Shown: positions 23,878-32,984, counted from the first letter of the stretch. The stretch is DNA of 64,000 bases from Rhodococcus sp. Z13 (GCF_025837095.1 NZ_CP107551.1:124001-188000); one strand, 5' to 3'. Numbers and translations are program-made. The notes: generated by a model from the sequence alone, not told the origin.

Positions 23878-25323
23878 TCAGGGCGCCGGAGCGACCAGTT
23901 CGGCCGGGATCGGCTCTCCCTCTGCGATCGCGTCGAAGAACGGCACGGCCCGCTCCCGATCCCACAACAGCACGTTACCCACCCCGTCGACGTCCTCGAA
24001 TCCGCCCACCGGCACCGTCGTGGTCACGGTCTCGCCGCGCATCGCCCACGCGAGCCGCGCGAGGTCCCACAGGTGGTCGCCGTCGTCGACCTCCAACGAG
24101 GCCGCCGCACCCGACGCCAGCGACCACAACCGGAACGGGTTGAGAAAGGTCCACGGGCTCGTCGCCTTGCTCAGCAACGCCGAGAGGAACAACCGCTGGT
24201 TGTTCATCCGGTCCAGGTCCGCGAGCGGGGTGGCGCGGGTCCGCACGAACCCGAGGGCCTGCGCCCCGTTCAGCTCCTGGCAGCCGGCCTCCAGGGTGAG
24301 CCCGGCCAGCGGGTCGTCGATCGGATAGGGCACGCACACGTCCACACCGTCGACGGCGTCGACGATCGACGCGAACCCACCGAACCCGATCTCGGCGTAA
24401 TGGTCGATGTGCACGCCGGTCGCGCCCTCGACGGTCTGCACGAGCAGCTGCGGCCCACCCAGGGCGAACGACGCGTTGAGCTTGTCGCGCCCGTAACCCG
24501 GCACGTCGACGTACGAGTCGCGCGGCAGCGACACCATCGTCGTGGACCCGCCGCCCGGTGGGATGTGGACGAGCAGCACCGTGTCGGTGCGTTCGGCGCC
24601 GACGTCGCCGCCGGTCGCGAGTTCCTGTTCCTGCTCGGGGGTCAGGCCGACCCGGCTGTCGGAGCCCACCAGCAGCCAGTTGGTGCCAGGGGTGTCGGCG
24701 ACCCGCCCGTCGTACTTCACCAGCGCGTCGACGCGCGAGAGCTTGCCGTCGAGATAGAACAGGCCGACGCCCGTCAGGACGACGAGCACCGCGAGGAGCG
24801 CGCCGATCCGCCGCAGGATGCGCCGGGCACCGAGGGGACGGCGCGGGGCCGGCTGCGGTGGGGCCGGTGGTCGACGGCGCGGCGGAGCCGGAGGCGGGGC
24901 GGTGCCCTGTGGGCCCCGGGACGGGGCGGTGCCCTGTGGGCCCCGGGACGGGGCGGTGCCCTGCGGTCCCCGGGACGGGGCGGTGCCACGCGGCGGCACG
25001 GCGGCCCCATCGGTGAACCGCTGGGGTTGCTGGGTCGGCGCCCAGTCCCGCTGCTGCGGCTGCGGCACCCGCGTGGGAGCCGGTTGCTGCCGGGGTCGTA
25101 CGGGCTGCTGCCGGGGCGGACCCGGCCGGTAGGTCGGGGTGGGCGCCTGCGACCAGGCCTGCGGAGCGGCGGGACGCCCGTCCCTGCGCAGCACCTGCGT
25201 GCCCTCCGGGGAAGGCGGAAGCGGAGGCGGCGGCGGGACGGCAGCGCGCGGCGCGGGCCGCTGCGGTGGAGGTCCCTGCGGAGGCCGCGGCCTGTTCCGA
25301 GGGTCGCGAGGATCGCCGTTCAC
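23878..25323 (-). CDS. LytR-CpsA-Psr (LCP) cell-wall ligase
   Basis: A 481-residue LCP protein. About 165 residues of Pro/Arg/Gln-rich cytoplasmic tail, with three copies of a GTAPSRGPQ repeat, precede one transmembrane helix (about 176-193). The LCP domain follows with VGSDSR, ERTDTVLLVHI, SLPRDSYVDVPGYGRDKLNASFALGG and GFVRTR, where the conserved Asp and Arg residues bind pyrophosphate. In mycolic-acid bacteria LCP enzymes attach arabinogalactan to peptidoglycan. The GTG start has a TAGAGT box 7 nt upstream. The disordered tail is long for the family. Confidence 0.92.
   Translation of the reverse strand: MNGDPRDPRNRPRPPQGPPPQRPAPRAAVPPPPPLPPSPEGTQVLRRDGRPAAPQAWSQAPTPTYRPGPPRQQPVRPRQQPAPTRVPQPQQRDWAPTQQPQRFTDGAAVPPRGTAPSRGPQGTAPSRGPQGTAPSRGPQGTAPPPAPPRRRPPAPPQPAPRRPLGARRILRRIGALLAVLVVLTGVGLFYLDGKLSRVDALVKYDGRVADTPGTNWLLVGSDSRVGLTPEQEQELATGGDVGAERTDTVLLVHIPPGGGSTTMVSLPRDSYVDVPGYGRDKLNASFALGGPQLLVQTVEGATGVHIDHYAEIGFGGFASIVDAVDGVDVCVPYPIDDPLAGLTLEAGCQELNGAQALGFVRTRATPLADLDRMNNQRLFLSALLSKATSPWTFLNPFRLWSLASGAAASLEVDDGDHLWDLARLAWAMRGETVTTTVPVGGFEDVDGVGNVLLWDRERAVPFFDAIAEGEPIPAELVAPAP
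24896..24976. repeat. 27-bp tandem repeat inside the LCP gene
   Basis: Three units (24896, 24923, 24950) encode GTAPSRGPQ three times in the cytoplasmic tail; the first two are identical and the third has two changes. Copy number may vary between strains. Confidence 0.9.
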
Positions 25324-25330
25324 CCGCCCA

Positions 25331-25336
25331 ACTCTA
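25331..25336 (-). promoter_or_regulatory. -10 box TAGAGT of the LCP gene
   Basis: On the minus strand TAGAGT ends 7 nt before the GTG start at 25323, leaderless spacing. The box lies between the LCP gene and the end of the upstream CPBP gene. Confidence 0.45.
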
Positions 25337-25339
25337 CGT

Positions 25340-26146
25340 TCAGGGCAGCCAGGAGACGTGCCCCCTCAGAGCCTGATAACCGACGAATGCGACGGTGTCG
25401 ATGAGGGCGTGGGCGATCACGAGGGGCCACAACCTGGCGGTTCGCTGCCAGTACCGGCCGAACACCAGACCCATGAGGACATTGCCCACACCACCGCCGA
25501 AACCCTGGTAGAGGTGGTAGCTGCCGCGCAGCAGCGCCGAGGCGAGCAGCGACGAGTTCTCCGACCAGCCGAGGCTGCGCAGTCGGGTGATCAGATAGGC
25601 GACGACGAGGATCTCCTCGGCGCCGGAGTTCGCGATCGCCCACAGCACCTCGACGGGCAGCCGCCACCAGTGGTCCGCGAGGATGCTCGGCGCGACCGTC
25701 AAGTTCAACCCCGCAGCGCGGGCGACGAGATAGAACACCAGACCGGGCAACCCGATCAGGGCGGCCAGCCCGAGGCCCGGCAGCAGGTCGCGGCCCGCGC
25801 GGGGGCGTGCCAGCCCGACGGCCCGCGGCCCGAAACCGCTGCGCCACAACAGGTACAGCCCCAGTGCGCTCCAGGCCAGCAACCGGACGATGCCCAGCAA
25901 CTGCCGGGACAGGTCGATGAACTCCTGCGACGAACGTGGCGTGTTCAGCGCGACCGTCTGGTCCGAGAGCGGTTCCGGGGCGAGTGCCGCCTCGAGCAGG
26001 GACAGGATCGACGAGAGCCCGCTGAGGCCGAAGGTGACCAGCAGGACGATCGTGATCTCGATCCACAGTGCCCGCCGGGCGGCGGGGTCGAGCGGCGGGT
26101 CGGGATTCTGCGGGCCGGGCCTCAGCCAGTCTCGGAGGGTCGTCAC
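25340..26146 (-). CDS. CPBP-family intramembrane metalloprotease
   Basis: A 268-residue membrane protein of the CPBP (Abi/CAAX) family. It has the glutamate pair NSGAEEILVVAYLITRL, a second motif with His in LLRGSYHLYQG and a third in LVIAHALIDT. These are the three sites that make up the active site in this family. Substrates are unknown; members process prenylated or peptide targets or give immunity to bacteriocins. The GTG at 26146 begins a protein with a sensible N-terminus; the open frame continues upstream without coding character. Confidence 0.8.
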   Translation of the reverse strand: MTTLRDWLRPGPQNPDPPLDPAARRALWIEITIVLLVTFGLSGLSSILSLLEAALAPEPLSDQTVALNTPRSSQEFIDLSRQLLGIVRLLAWSALGLYLLWRSGFGPRAVGLARPRAGRDLLPGLGLAALIGLPGLVFYLVARAAGLNLTVAPSILADHWWRLPVEVLWAIANSGAEEILVVAYLITRLRSLGWSENSSLLASALLRGSYHLYQGFGGGVGNVLMGLVFGRYWQRTARLWPLVIAHALIDTVAFVGYQALRGHVSWLP

Positions 26147-26645
26147 CGGAGCGATTGTGCCGCACGGCGTGCGGGCCGGTGGGGAGGCCGCGAAGGCCCG
26201 GAGGCGCACACCTTCGCACACATGTCCGATTTGACAGCACCGTTGTGAGGCGTAACACTTCCCACTGCCGACCGATCGATCGGTCGGAGTCCGTGACGGG
26301 GGATCGTGGGGAGGGGGAATTCGTGAGGGCATCACGTTTCTGAGAACCGGTATCCGGTTCGTGTACGGTCTCCTGCTCCGGGTTTTCGGTGCGGAGACGA
26401 ACAGAGAGGTCCCGGGAACGGGACGACGACCATACGAACGTCCGGCTGCGTCGAGGGGAGATTCGAGCAGTCGGTGAACCCGATCGGCGCGCGCAGTCGT
26501 GCGACGCCGTTCCTGTTTCACATCACAGAGCGCGTCGTCGCAGACACGGCGCTTCCGCGTTCCGCCGGTCATCCGGGTGGACGACATCCGACGCAATGCA
26601 CTCCGGGGCCGTGGTGTTCCGGGCATTCGATCCGAAAGTGACTTC
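26147..26645. promoter_or_regulatory. Gene-free control region with two perfect dyads
   Basis: No credible gene lies in these 499 bases. CCGACCGATCGATCGGTCGG at 26268-26287 is a perfect 20-bp palindrome. GAACCGG-TAT-CCGGTTC at 26344-26360 is a perfect 7-3-7 dyad. Both are upstream of the interrupted MFS gene and look like operators, but no regulator gene is adjacent. Confidence 0.55.
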
Positions 26646-27485
26646 ATGGAAATCGACCTCGGTCGGACGAAGGTGGAGAACTCCGCCCCCGTCACGCTGT
26701 CCTCGAAGAGGAAGTCCCTGCTCGCCAGTTCCGTGGGCAACGTCCTCGAGTGGTACGAGTGGAGTGCCTACGCCGTCTTCGCTCCGTTCATCGCCGCCGC
26801 GATGTTCGACAGCGACGACCCCGTCTCCGCGCTCCTGTCCACCCTCGCGGTGTTCGCCGTCGGATTCCTGATGCGGCCCCTCGGTGGCATCGTCTTCGGG
26901 CGCGTCGCCGACAAGCGGGGCCGCAAGTTCGTGCTCGTCACGACGATGCTCATGATGGCGACCGGCAGCCTGATCATCGGTGTCATGCCCACCTACTCGT
27001 CGATCGGGGCGTGGGCGTCCCTGATCCTGCTCGCCGCCCGCGTGATGCAGGGCTTCGCGCACGGTGGCGAGTCGGCGACGGCCTACTCGTACGTCAGCGA
27101 GATCGCACCGGCACACCGGCGCGGAATGTGGGGGAGCGTCGCCTTCGTCGCCATCTTCGGTGGGTCCGTGCTGGCCTACACCATCGGTGGTGCCGTGACC
27201 TCCACCCTATCCGAAAGTGTTGTGGGGGAATGGGGTTGGCGTATCCCGTTCCTGTTGGGATTCGTGCTGGCACTGTTCGCGCTCTACCTGCGGCGTAGCA
27301 TGGAGGAGAGCGAGATCTTCGATTCGCAGACCGCCGCGGTCGACGAACCGCGCATCCCGCGCCGGGTGGTCGTCCGCGCGATCCTGCTGATGATCGGCAT
27401 GACCTCCGGTGTCACGGCCGCGCACTACACCTGGACGTCGTACATCTCCACCTACGCGATCACGCAGAAGGGGATGGACCCCGAC

Positions 27486-27528
27486 ACGGCGTACTGGATG
27501 CTCGTGATCGCGCAGGTGATCGCACTGA
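27486..27528 (+). repeat. Left copy of 43-bp target site duplication
   Basis: These 43 bases are identical to 29290-29332 and code for the TAYWMLVIAQVIAL segment of the symporter. The flanking bases differ on both sides, which sets the length. Confidence 0.93.
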
Positions 27529-29289
27529 CCCGAGTTGGCTCATTTCGTTAGTGCGTGATTTCGGTACCTGAAATCCGATCGAGCAGCACCTGCATATCGG
27601 CCTCGACCTGCGGCGGGAACGTGTGTCGGGTGCCGTTGATCGCGATGGTCGCCGACCGCAGCGGCCGCAACAGCTTGACGACCTTGCCGATCGCGAGATC
27701 GCTGCGTTCCTGCACCACCCGGGAGACCGCCAATGCCGCGAACACCACCGTCAGGTGCGCCTCGATCGCATCGCGGGTGCGGTGGAAGATCGGCCGGGCC
27801 CGCAGATCGGTCTTCGACATCCGGAACGACTGCTCGACATGCCACAACTCGTGATATTTACCGATGATTTCGCTCGGATCCATCAGGGAGACAGGAAGGT
27901 TGGTGACATAGCCTTTCAGGCCGACGAGCATCCTGGCGCGTTCGAGCGAGGCAGTGTCCAGCCGCCGGCCTTTCGCAGTCGTCTTCACGAATCGCGTCGA
28001 CTTCGGTGCGGTGTCCCCGTCGACCACGACCGGGCGCGGGCTTCTTGTGCGTTGAGTGTTTTCTCGTCCCGGGCGGCGCGGCTGCGGGAGTACTGCCAGA
28101 TCGCCCGCCACGCATTCGGATGGTCCGTCTCGTTCCAGACGGGCTCGGCTCGTCGCCGGCGGTTGTTGACCACGGAGCGGCCGTGCCGTGGCGTGATCGT
28201 GTCGATGATCTGCCCATCGGTGAAAACATTGCCGTTCCAATGAAAGTGGGAGGCGAGATCACCAGGCGCTTTCGTGGCGCGGGAGCCGACGATGAACTTC
28301 AGCCCCGCCTCGTCCAGCGCTGCGAGATTGGACGCGGACAGCATTCCGGCGTCCGCGGCGACGACCATCTCGACCCCGTCGAGGTCATGGCGGGCCTGGA
28401 ACTGCCGCACGATCGGGACGATGGTGCGGGTTTCGGCGGAGTTGCCTTCGTAGCAGCCGATCTCGAGCGGGAAACCGGTGCGGTCCACCAGCAGCCCGAC
28501 GACGATCTGCGGGTCGACCCGGCGTTCCTTCGAGTACCCGACTTTGCGCAGGTCATCTTCCTTTTCGGCCTCGAAGTACAAGGTCGTCACGTCGTACAAC
28601 AACAGGCTCAGACCGCCGGATTCGGCGGCATGGGCGAAGCATTGCTCGGCGATCTTGCCTCGATACTCACGGTCGACGATCTGCTTCAGGTGGCGTTTGA
28701 TCGTCGCGTAGCTCGGTGGATCCGTCCCGAGGTCCTGTAGGACCCGGCCGGCGTCGAGTTTCGAGCCGGGTTCGACGATCCGGGCGATCACCAGGTCCCG
28801 GAACACCGTGTCGCCGAGGATGCCGAACCCAAGCTGGTCGTAGACGTCGACCAAGACCTGGCGCAGCAGCACCGACCCGGTCGATTCCGTCCGTCCCGGC
28901 GTATCCACCTGCACGGGTCCGGGTGTGGGCTCGAACAGGGTGCTCTGCCCGCCGGCCAGGGGCTTTTCGACCGGGACCTGCCGGGTGACGCCGAGGTCGA
29001 GGACTTGCTGGTCGGGTTCGAGCCAGGCCCGGGCGCGCTCGAGCAGCATGCCGAGTTCGACGTCGGTATGCGCGGAACCGATGTGCTTGACGATCTCCTG
29101 CCGACCGCCCACATAGCGGGCGATCTGCACGGCCGTGGCCCCGGACTTGGTGCGCACCTTCCTGACAAACACCACTTGCCGAGCCTAGAACCAGCGCCGT
29201 TAGTGCGTGAAATCAGGCCGATCCCGACGAAAACCAGCAGGTCACAGACGTGAGCTGTCGATCATCCCGAAAACATGAGCCAACTCGGG
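27529..29289 (-). mobile_element. IS1634/IS1549-family insertion sequence, 1761 bp
   Basis: The ends are perfect 15-bp inverted repeats: CCCGAGTTGGCTCAT at 27529-27543 and its complement at 29275-29289. One transposase gene, now frameshifted, fills the minus strand. The flanking 43-bp direct repeat is far longer than in most elements. Long and variable duplications are known for IS1549 of M. smegmatis and IS1634 of Mycoplasma, the same family. Confidence 0.93.
27548..29175 (-). pseudogene. IS1634-family DDE transposase with a frameshift
   Basis: Two overlapping frames make one transposase of about 540 residues. The N-terminal part (29175 down to about 28030) holds the first catalytic Asp in YDVTTLYFEAE or nearby and a second in VVAADAGMLSASN. 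The C-terminal part (to 27548) continues with VVVDGDTAPKSTRFVK and the IS4-type signature YHELWHVEQSFRMSKTDLR with the catalytic Glu. The switch falls near 28021-28045 in a GC-rich run and fits a lost base. No classic slippery heptamer is at the junction, so a programmed shift is unlikely. Confidence 0.85.
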
Positions 29290-29332
29290 ACGGCGTACTG
29301 GATGCTCGTGATCGCGCAGGTGATCGCACTGA
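29290..29332 (+). repeat. Right copy of 43-bp target site duplication
   Basis: Identical to 27486-27528. It begins directly after the right inverted repeat. Confidence 0.93.
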
Positions 29333-29791
29333 TCTCCCTGCCGTTCTGGGGACGGCTCTCCGACCGGGTGGGCCGGCGTCCCATGCTCGCGGCGTTCGCG
29401 TTGTTCATGTTCGCGCTGCAGATTCCGCTCACGTCGATGATCTCGTCGGCGGGCTGGACCCTGCTGCTGTCGACCACGGTGGCGCTGCTCGTCGTCTCGA
29501 TGGCCGGTGCGATCCTGTCCTGCACCCTCTCCGAGAGCTTCCCGACGCGGCTGCGCACCCAGGCGATCGGGTTCGCGTACTCGTTCTCGGTCGCAGTGTT
29601 CGGTGGGACCGCGCCCTACCTGAACCAGCTGCTCACCGGCCGCGGTATCGGCTGGGTCTTCGGCGTCTACATCATGGCCCTGTGTGTCGCCACGGGTGCG
29701 GCGTGTCTGTTCATGAAGGAGACGAAGGGTATCGACCTCGCCGACGTGCGGTAGGTGCCGATGGGCGCCGATGGCATCCGCCCTACGGGCG

Positions 29792-30559
29792 TCAGGGTCG
29801 GGGGTGGAGACCGTTGCGGAACGGGCAGCCGACGAGCATGCGCAACGCGCGGCCCAGGACGATCGGGTCGTCGACGGGCTCGTGGAAGGGGATCCGCACG
29901 TCGTGGTCGCCGCCCTCGGACTCGACCCGCAGGCGCAGGCCGTAGCGGTCGAGGCCCAGCGGACGGATGCGTCCGGTGCGGTGAGCGGACGGAATCCGCC
30001 GCGCGATGGCGTGGACGATGTCGGGATGGTCCTGCTCGAGGTGCTGCAGCCAGTCCGTCTCGTAGGCCGCGAACGGGTCGGGTGCCGCGTCGAGGACGTC
30101 CGCGACGTCCACGGCCTCCGCGCCCGTGGTGTCGGCGGCGACGACGGAGTTCAGCTCCAGGCACAGCAGCTCGGAGCGGTGACCGACGTCGAGGAGTTCG
30201 GGGTGGGGGAGGATCTCGGCGATCTGTGCCGCCAGGCGCCGCGGGTGCTCCGCGAGCCGGAGGTTGCCGCTGAGCCAGATCAGCGAGCGCACCGGATTGC
30301 GCAGGGCGATCGGCGAGTGGTCCGTGAGTTCGAGCATCGCGGGGATGCCGGCGCCGGCCGCGTCGCGGGTGAGGGCGACGGGGAGGCTGTCCTCGGCGAC
30401 CACGATCGCGACGGTGCCGTCGGTGTGGAGGTGGTGGACCGAGGTGGGGACGGGGTCGCAACCGTCGACGGCGAGGTAGGTCGTGTCGGCGCGGATGAGG
30501 GCGGTACGAACCCGTTCGGCCGTCGTCGGGGCGGGAACGACTGATGTGGTGGTCTGCAT
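29792..30559 (-). CDS. DUF2470 protein under an IdeR-type iron box
   Basis: A 255-residue protein. The N-terminal half reads like a flavin-reductase/HugZ-type split barrel, and the C-terminal DUF2470 domain starts near HLEQDHPDIVHAIARRI. DUF2470 is found in haem-degrading HugZ-like proteins, so a role in haem or iron use is likely. The ATG has GGAGG 6-7 nt upstream, and a 16/19 IdeR box lies 20 nt before the start, which predicts repression by iron. Position and size match M. tuberculosis Rv3839, which I recall as an IdeR-repressed gene. Confidence 0.82.
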   Translation of the reverse strand: MQTTTSVVPAPTTAERVRTALIRADTTYLAVDGCDPVPTSVHHLHTDGTVAIVVAEDSLPVALTRDAAGAGIPAMLELTDHSPIALRNPVRSLIWLSGNLRLAEHPRRLAAQIAEILPHPELLDVGHRSELLCLELNSVVAADTTGAEAVDVADVLDAAPDPFAAYETDWLQHLEQDHPDIVHAIARRIPSAHRTGRIRPLGLDRYGLRLRVESEGGDHDVRIPFHEPVDDPIVLGRALRMLVGCPFRNGLHPRP

Positions 30560-30578
30560 GCCGACCCTCCTTTTCGAA

Positions 30579-30597
30579 GTAGGTGAGGCAAACCTAA
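30579..30597 (-). promoter_or_regulatory. IdeR/DtxR iron box
   Basis: On the plus strand GTAGGTGAGGCAAACCTAA matches 16 of 19 positions of the near-palindromic IdeR consensus. It lies 20 nt upstream of the DUF2470 start, where bound IdeR would block transcription. Confidence 0.8.
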
Positions 30598-30631
30598 GTC
30601 ATTGTGACGGTGGTCGCAAGTGGGACGGCGC

Positions 30632-30637
30632 TAGCCT
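30632..30637 (+). promoter_or_regulatory. -10 box TAGCCT, leaderless start
   Basis: TAGCCT ends 6 nt before the GTG at 30644 with no ribosome binding site. It is only 35 nt from the iron box, so IdeR could also touch this promoter. Confidence 0.5.
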
Positions 30638-30643
30638 TGACCC

Positions 30644-31330
30644 GTGTCGATCCCTCTTCCCCTCGGAATGCCACCCTCCCCCGAGGAGCCCCGCGGGCTG
30701 CTCGATGCGTTGCTCACCCGCCGGCACGACAGCCTCGACGGAGCCCTCGCGGCGACCGGCCCCATGCTCGCCCCACCGATCGTCGACGCGGCCCTCGTCG
30801 CCGAGCCGCCGACGCGGGAGGTCGTCGTCGCACTCGACCCCGATCAGGACCTGCCGTCCGCATCCGGATGGCGTCCGGTCCGCTACCAGATCGATTGCCG
30901 TGCAGAACATCTCGACGACGTTCTCGCCGTCGTCGCGCCCGCTCCGCTCGAGGTGTACGCGCACGTGCCCGACGCCGCCCTCGCCGACACCGCGCGGGCG
31001 CTGACCGAGGCCGGGCACATCCCCGGACTGCCCGCCGGACGCGGTCCCGGCGCCGTCGCGGACTTCCTCGCCGTCCTCGCCCACACCGACACCGGTTACG
31101 TCGCCCGGACCGACGGAGCCGAAGGTGTCGTGGCGCTGCTCGCCGCCACCGTCGCCGCGCTGAGCGGATTCGACGTGCGCGCCGCCTTCGCCGAGCCCGA
31201 CGTGGACCGGCTGCGCCGCCTCGTCCCCGAGGCCGCCGCCGCGGTGCGCGAGATCCTCACCGCCGTGGAGGTCGACGACCCCGAGCGCGTCGCCCGCGAC
31301 CTCGAGGCACTCGGCCTCACGACTCGGTGA
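30644..31330 (+). CDS. Unknown protein, 228 residues
   Basis: Not recognised. It is a soluble Ala/Asp/Glu-rich protein with no signal or membrane segment. A central part reads ALTEAGHIPGLPAGRGPGAVADFLAVLA and the end looks helical. It lies just upstream of pheA but each gene has its own leaderless-type promoter. It is probably an actinobacterial protein of unknown function; composition and codon use are like the neighbours. Confidence 0.65.
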   Translation: MSIPLPLGMPPSPEEPRGLLDALLTRRHDSLDGALAATGPMLAPPIVDAALVAEPPTREVVVALDPDQDLPSASGWRPVRYQIDCRAEHLDDVLAVVAPAPLEVYAHVPDAALADTARALTEAGHIPGLPAGRGPGAVADFLAVLAHTDTGYVARTDGAEGVVALLAATVAALSGFDVRAAFAEPDVDRLRRLVPEAAAAVREILTAVEVDDPERVARDLEALGLTTR

Positions 31331-31371
31331 CGGGTTCGGCTCGACTCCGCCTTCCGCCCGGGTGCGGTGCG

Positions 31372-31377
31372 TAACCT
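31372..31377 (+). promoter_or_regulatory. -10 box TAACCT of pheA
   Basis: TAACCT ends 7 nt before the GTG at 31385. This spacing supports the GTG as both first base and start codon, rather than the longer frame from 31367. Confidence 0.5.
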
Positions 31378-31384
31378 CGTACAC

Positions 31385-32317
31385 GTGCCACGTATCGCAT
31401 ATTTCGGACCGACGGGAACGTTCACGGAGATGGCCCTCGACCGCTTCGAAGCGGTCGGGGCCCTCGACCTGTTCGCCGGCGAGTCCGCCGACACGACCGT
31501 CGAACGGATCGCCGCGGCCAGCCCGCCCGCCGCGCTGGAACTGGTCCGCTCCGGCAACGTCGGCGCAGCCGTCGTTCCCATCGAGAGTTCGGTGGAGGGA
31601 TCGGTGCCGCCCACGATGGACGCCCTCGCGCTCGGGGCACGGCTGCAGATAGTGGCCGAGGTCGAGCTCGACATCGCGTTCACCGTCGTCACCCGACCCG
31701 GCATCACCCGCGAACAGGTGCGGACCGTCGGCGCCTATCCGGTGGCCGCCGCCCAGGTCCGCCGCTGGCTCGAGGAGAACCTGCCCGACGCGCAGGTCGT
31801 GACGTCGGCCTCCAACGCCGGTGCCGCCGAGGATGTCGCCTCCGGGAAGGTCGACGCCGCCGTGTCCACGGCCCTGGCCGGGCAGCGGCTCGGCCTGGCG
31901 GTGCTCGCCGACGGGGTCGCCGACTTCGAAGGCGCCCGCACCCGTTTCGTGCTCGTCACCCGGCCTCGGCCGGTGCCCAAGCGCACCGGCTGCGACCGCA
32001 CCTCGATCGTGCTGCAGCTGCCCAACGAACCCGGCTCGCTCGTGCGCGCGATGACCGAGTTCGCCACACGGGGCATCGACCTGTCCCGCATCGAGTCGCG
32101 GCCCACCCGCAAGGAATACGGCACCTACTTCTTCCACTTGGACTGTGTGGGGCACATCGACGACGCGCTCATCGCCGAGGCGCTGCAGGCACTGCACCGC
32201 TTCGCGCAGGTGCGCTTCCTCGGTTCGTGGCCGGCGGTGTCCGAACACGGGGTACCCCCGGTGTCGGACGACGAGGATGTGCGGTGGCTCGACCGGCTGC
32301 GGCGCGGAGAGGACTGA
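31385..32317 (+). CDS. pheA: Prephenate dehydratase
   Basis: A 310-residue monofunctional prephenate dehydratase: prephenate to phenylpyruvate in phenylalanine synthesis. The catalytic domain opens with RIAYFGPTGTFTEMAL and contains VVPIESSVEGSVPPTMD. The C-terminal ACT domain (from about 195) has the ESRPTRK motif that senses phenylalanine, so feedback control is expected. The following phosphoglycerate mutase-like gene starts 4 nt after the stop. Confidence 0.95.
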   Translation: MPRIAYFGPTGTFTEMALDRFEAVGALDLFAGESADTTVERIAAASPPAALELVRSGNVGAAVVPIESSVEGSVPPTMDALALGARLQIVAEVELDIAFTVVTRPGITREQVRTVGAYPVAAAQVRRWLEENLPDAQVVTSASNAGAAEDVASGKVDAAVSTALAGQRLGLAVLADGVADFEGARTRFVLVTRPRPVPKRTGCDRTSIVLQLPNEPGSLVRAMTEFATRGIDLSRIESRPTRKEYGTYFFHLDCVGHIDDALIAEALQALHRFAQVRFLGSWPAVSEHGVPPVSDDEDVRWLDRLRRGED

Positions 32318-32321
32318 AACG

Positions 32322-32984
32322 GTGAGCGGCAGATTGATCCTGGCCCGGCACGGCCAGACGGTGGCGAACGTCGCGCGCAGGCTCGACACGAAACTCCCCG
32401 GGGCCGAATTGACGGACCTCGGGATCGAGCAGGCCCGCACCCTGGGCCGGAATCTCGCCGACCGGCCGCCCGCGCTGCTCGTCGCCTCGCAGGCCCTGCG
32501 GGCCCGCCAGACCGCCGACAACGCCGCGCCGTCGATCGGGCTCGAACCCGTGGTGCGGGAGGGCGTGCACGAGGTGCAGGTCGGTGAGCTCGAGGACCGC
32601 AGCGACGAGGAGTCGCACAAGCTGTTCATGAAGGTCTACGAGGAGTGGCACAACGGCGACCTGCGGGCCCGGGTGCCCGGCGGGGAGTCGGCGCTCGACG
32701 TGCTCGACCGCTACGTCCCGGTCCTCGACTCGCTGCGCAGCGACTACCTCGACGCCGGGTCCGGCGACGTCGTGGTGGTCAGCCACGGCGCCGCGATCCG
32801 CCTGGTCGCGGCTTATCTCGGCAAGGTCCCGGGCAGTTTCGCCACCGCGAACCACCTTGCCAACACCCAGACCGTCGAACTGGTGCCGGTCGCCGGCGGC
32901 GGCTGGGAGTGCGTGCGCTGGGGTACCGTCCTCGCGCCCTTCCACGACACCGCGCGGGGCGGCGCGGACGACCCCATGGGGTGA
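32322..32984 (+). CDS. Histidine phosphatase (phosphoglycerate mutase-like)
   Basis: A 220-residue member of the histidine phosphatase family. The catalytic RHGQT (His10 region) is near the N-terminus and the second His is in VVVSHGAAIR. It starts 4 nt after pheA and is probably translated with it. The same pair is found in M. tuberculosis (Rv3837c-Rv3838c, from memory). The substrate is unknown; it is too short and divergent to be a glycolytic mutase. Confidence 0.88.
   Translation: MSGRLILARHGQTVANVARRLDTKLPGAELTDLGIEQARTLGRNLADRPPALLVASQALRARQTADNAAPSIGLEPVVREGVHEVQVGELEDRSDEESHKLFMKVYEEWHNGDLRARVPGGESALDVLDRYVPVLDSLRSDYLDAGSGDVVVVSHGAAIRLVAAYLGKVPGSFATANHLANTQTVELVPVAGGGWECVRWGTVLAPFHDTARGGADDPMG

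Larger units (their letters stand above)
26646..29754 (+). pseudogene. MHS-type MFS symporter gene split by an insertion sequence
   Basis: The 5' part (26646-27528) and 3' part (29333-29754) join in frame once the insertion and one copy of its target duplication are removed, giving a protein of about 435 residues. It has the metabolite:proton symporter pattern: SSVGNVLEWYEWSAYA at the first helix, RPLGGIVFGRVADKRGRK, and GFAHGGESATAYSYVSEIAP. Relatives carry proline, betaine, citrate or aromatic acids. Both fragments are otherwise intact, so the loss looks recent. The remnant could revert if the element left precisely, though that is rare. Confidence 0.9.

Noticed and set aside
27985-28060. 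Programmed ribosomal frameshift in the transposase
   Set aside because: No slippery heptamer or clear downstream pseudoknot is at the switch; a lost base explains the two frames more simply.
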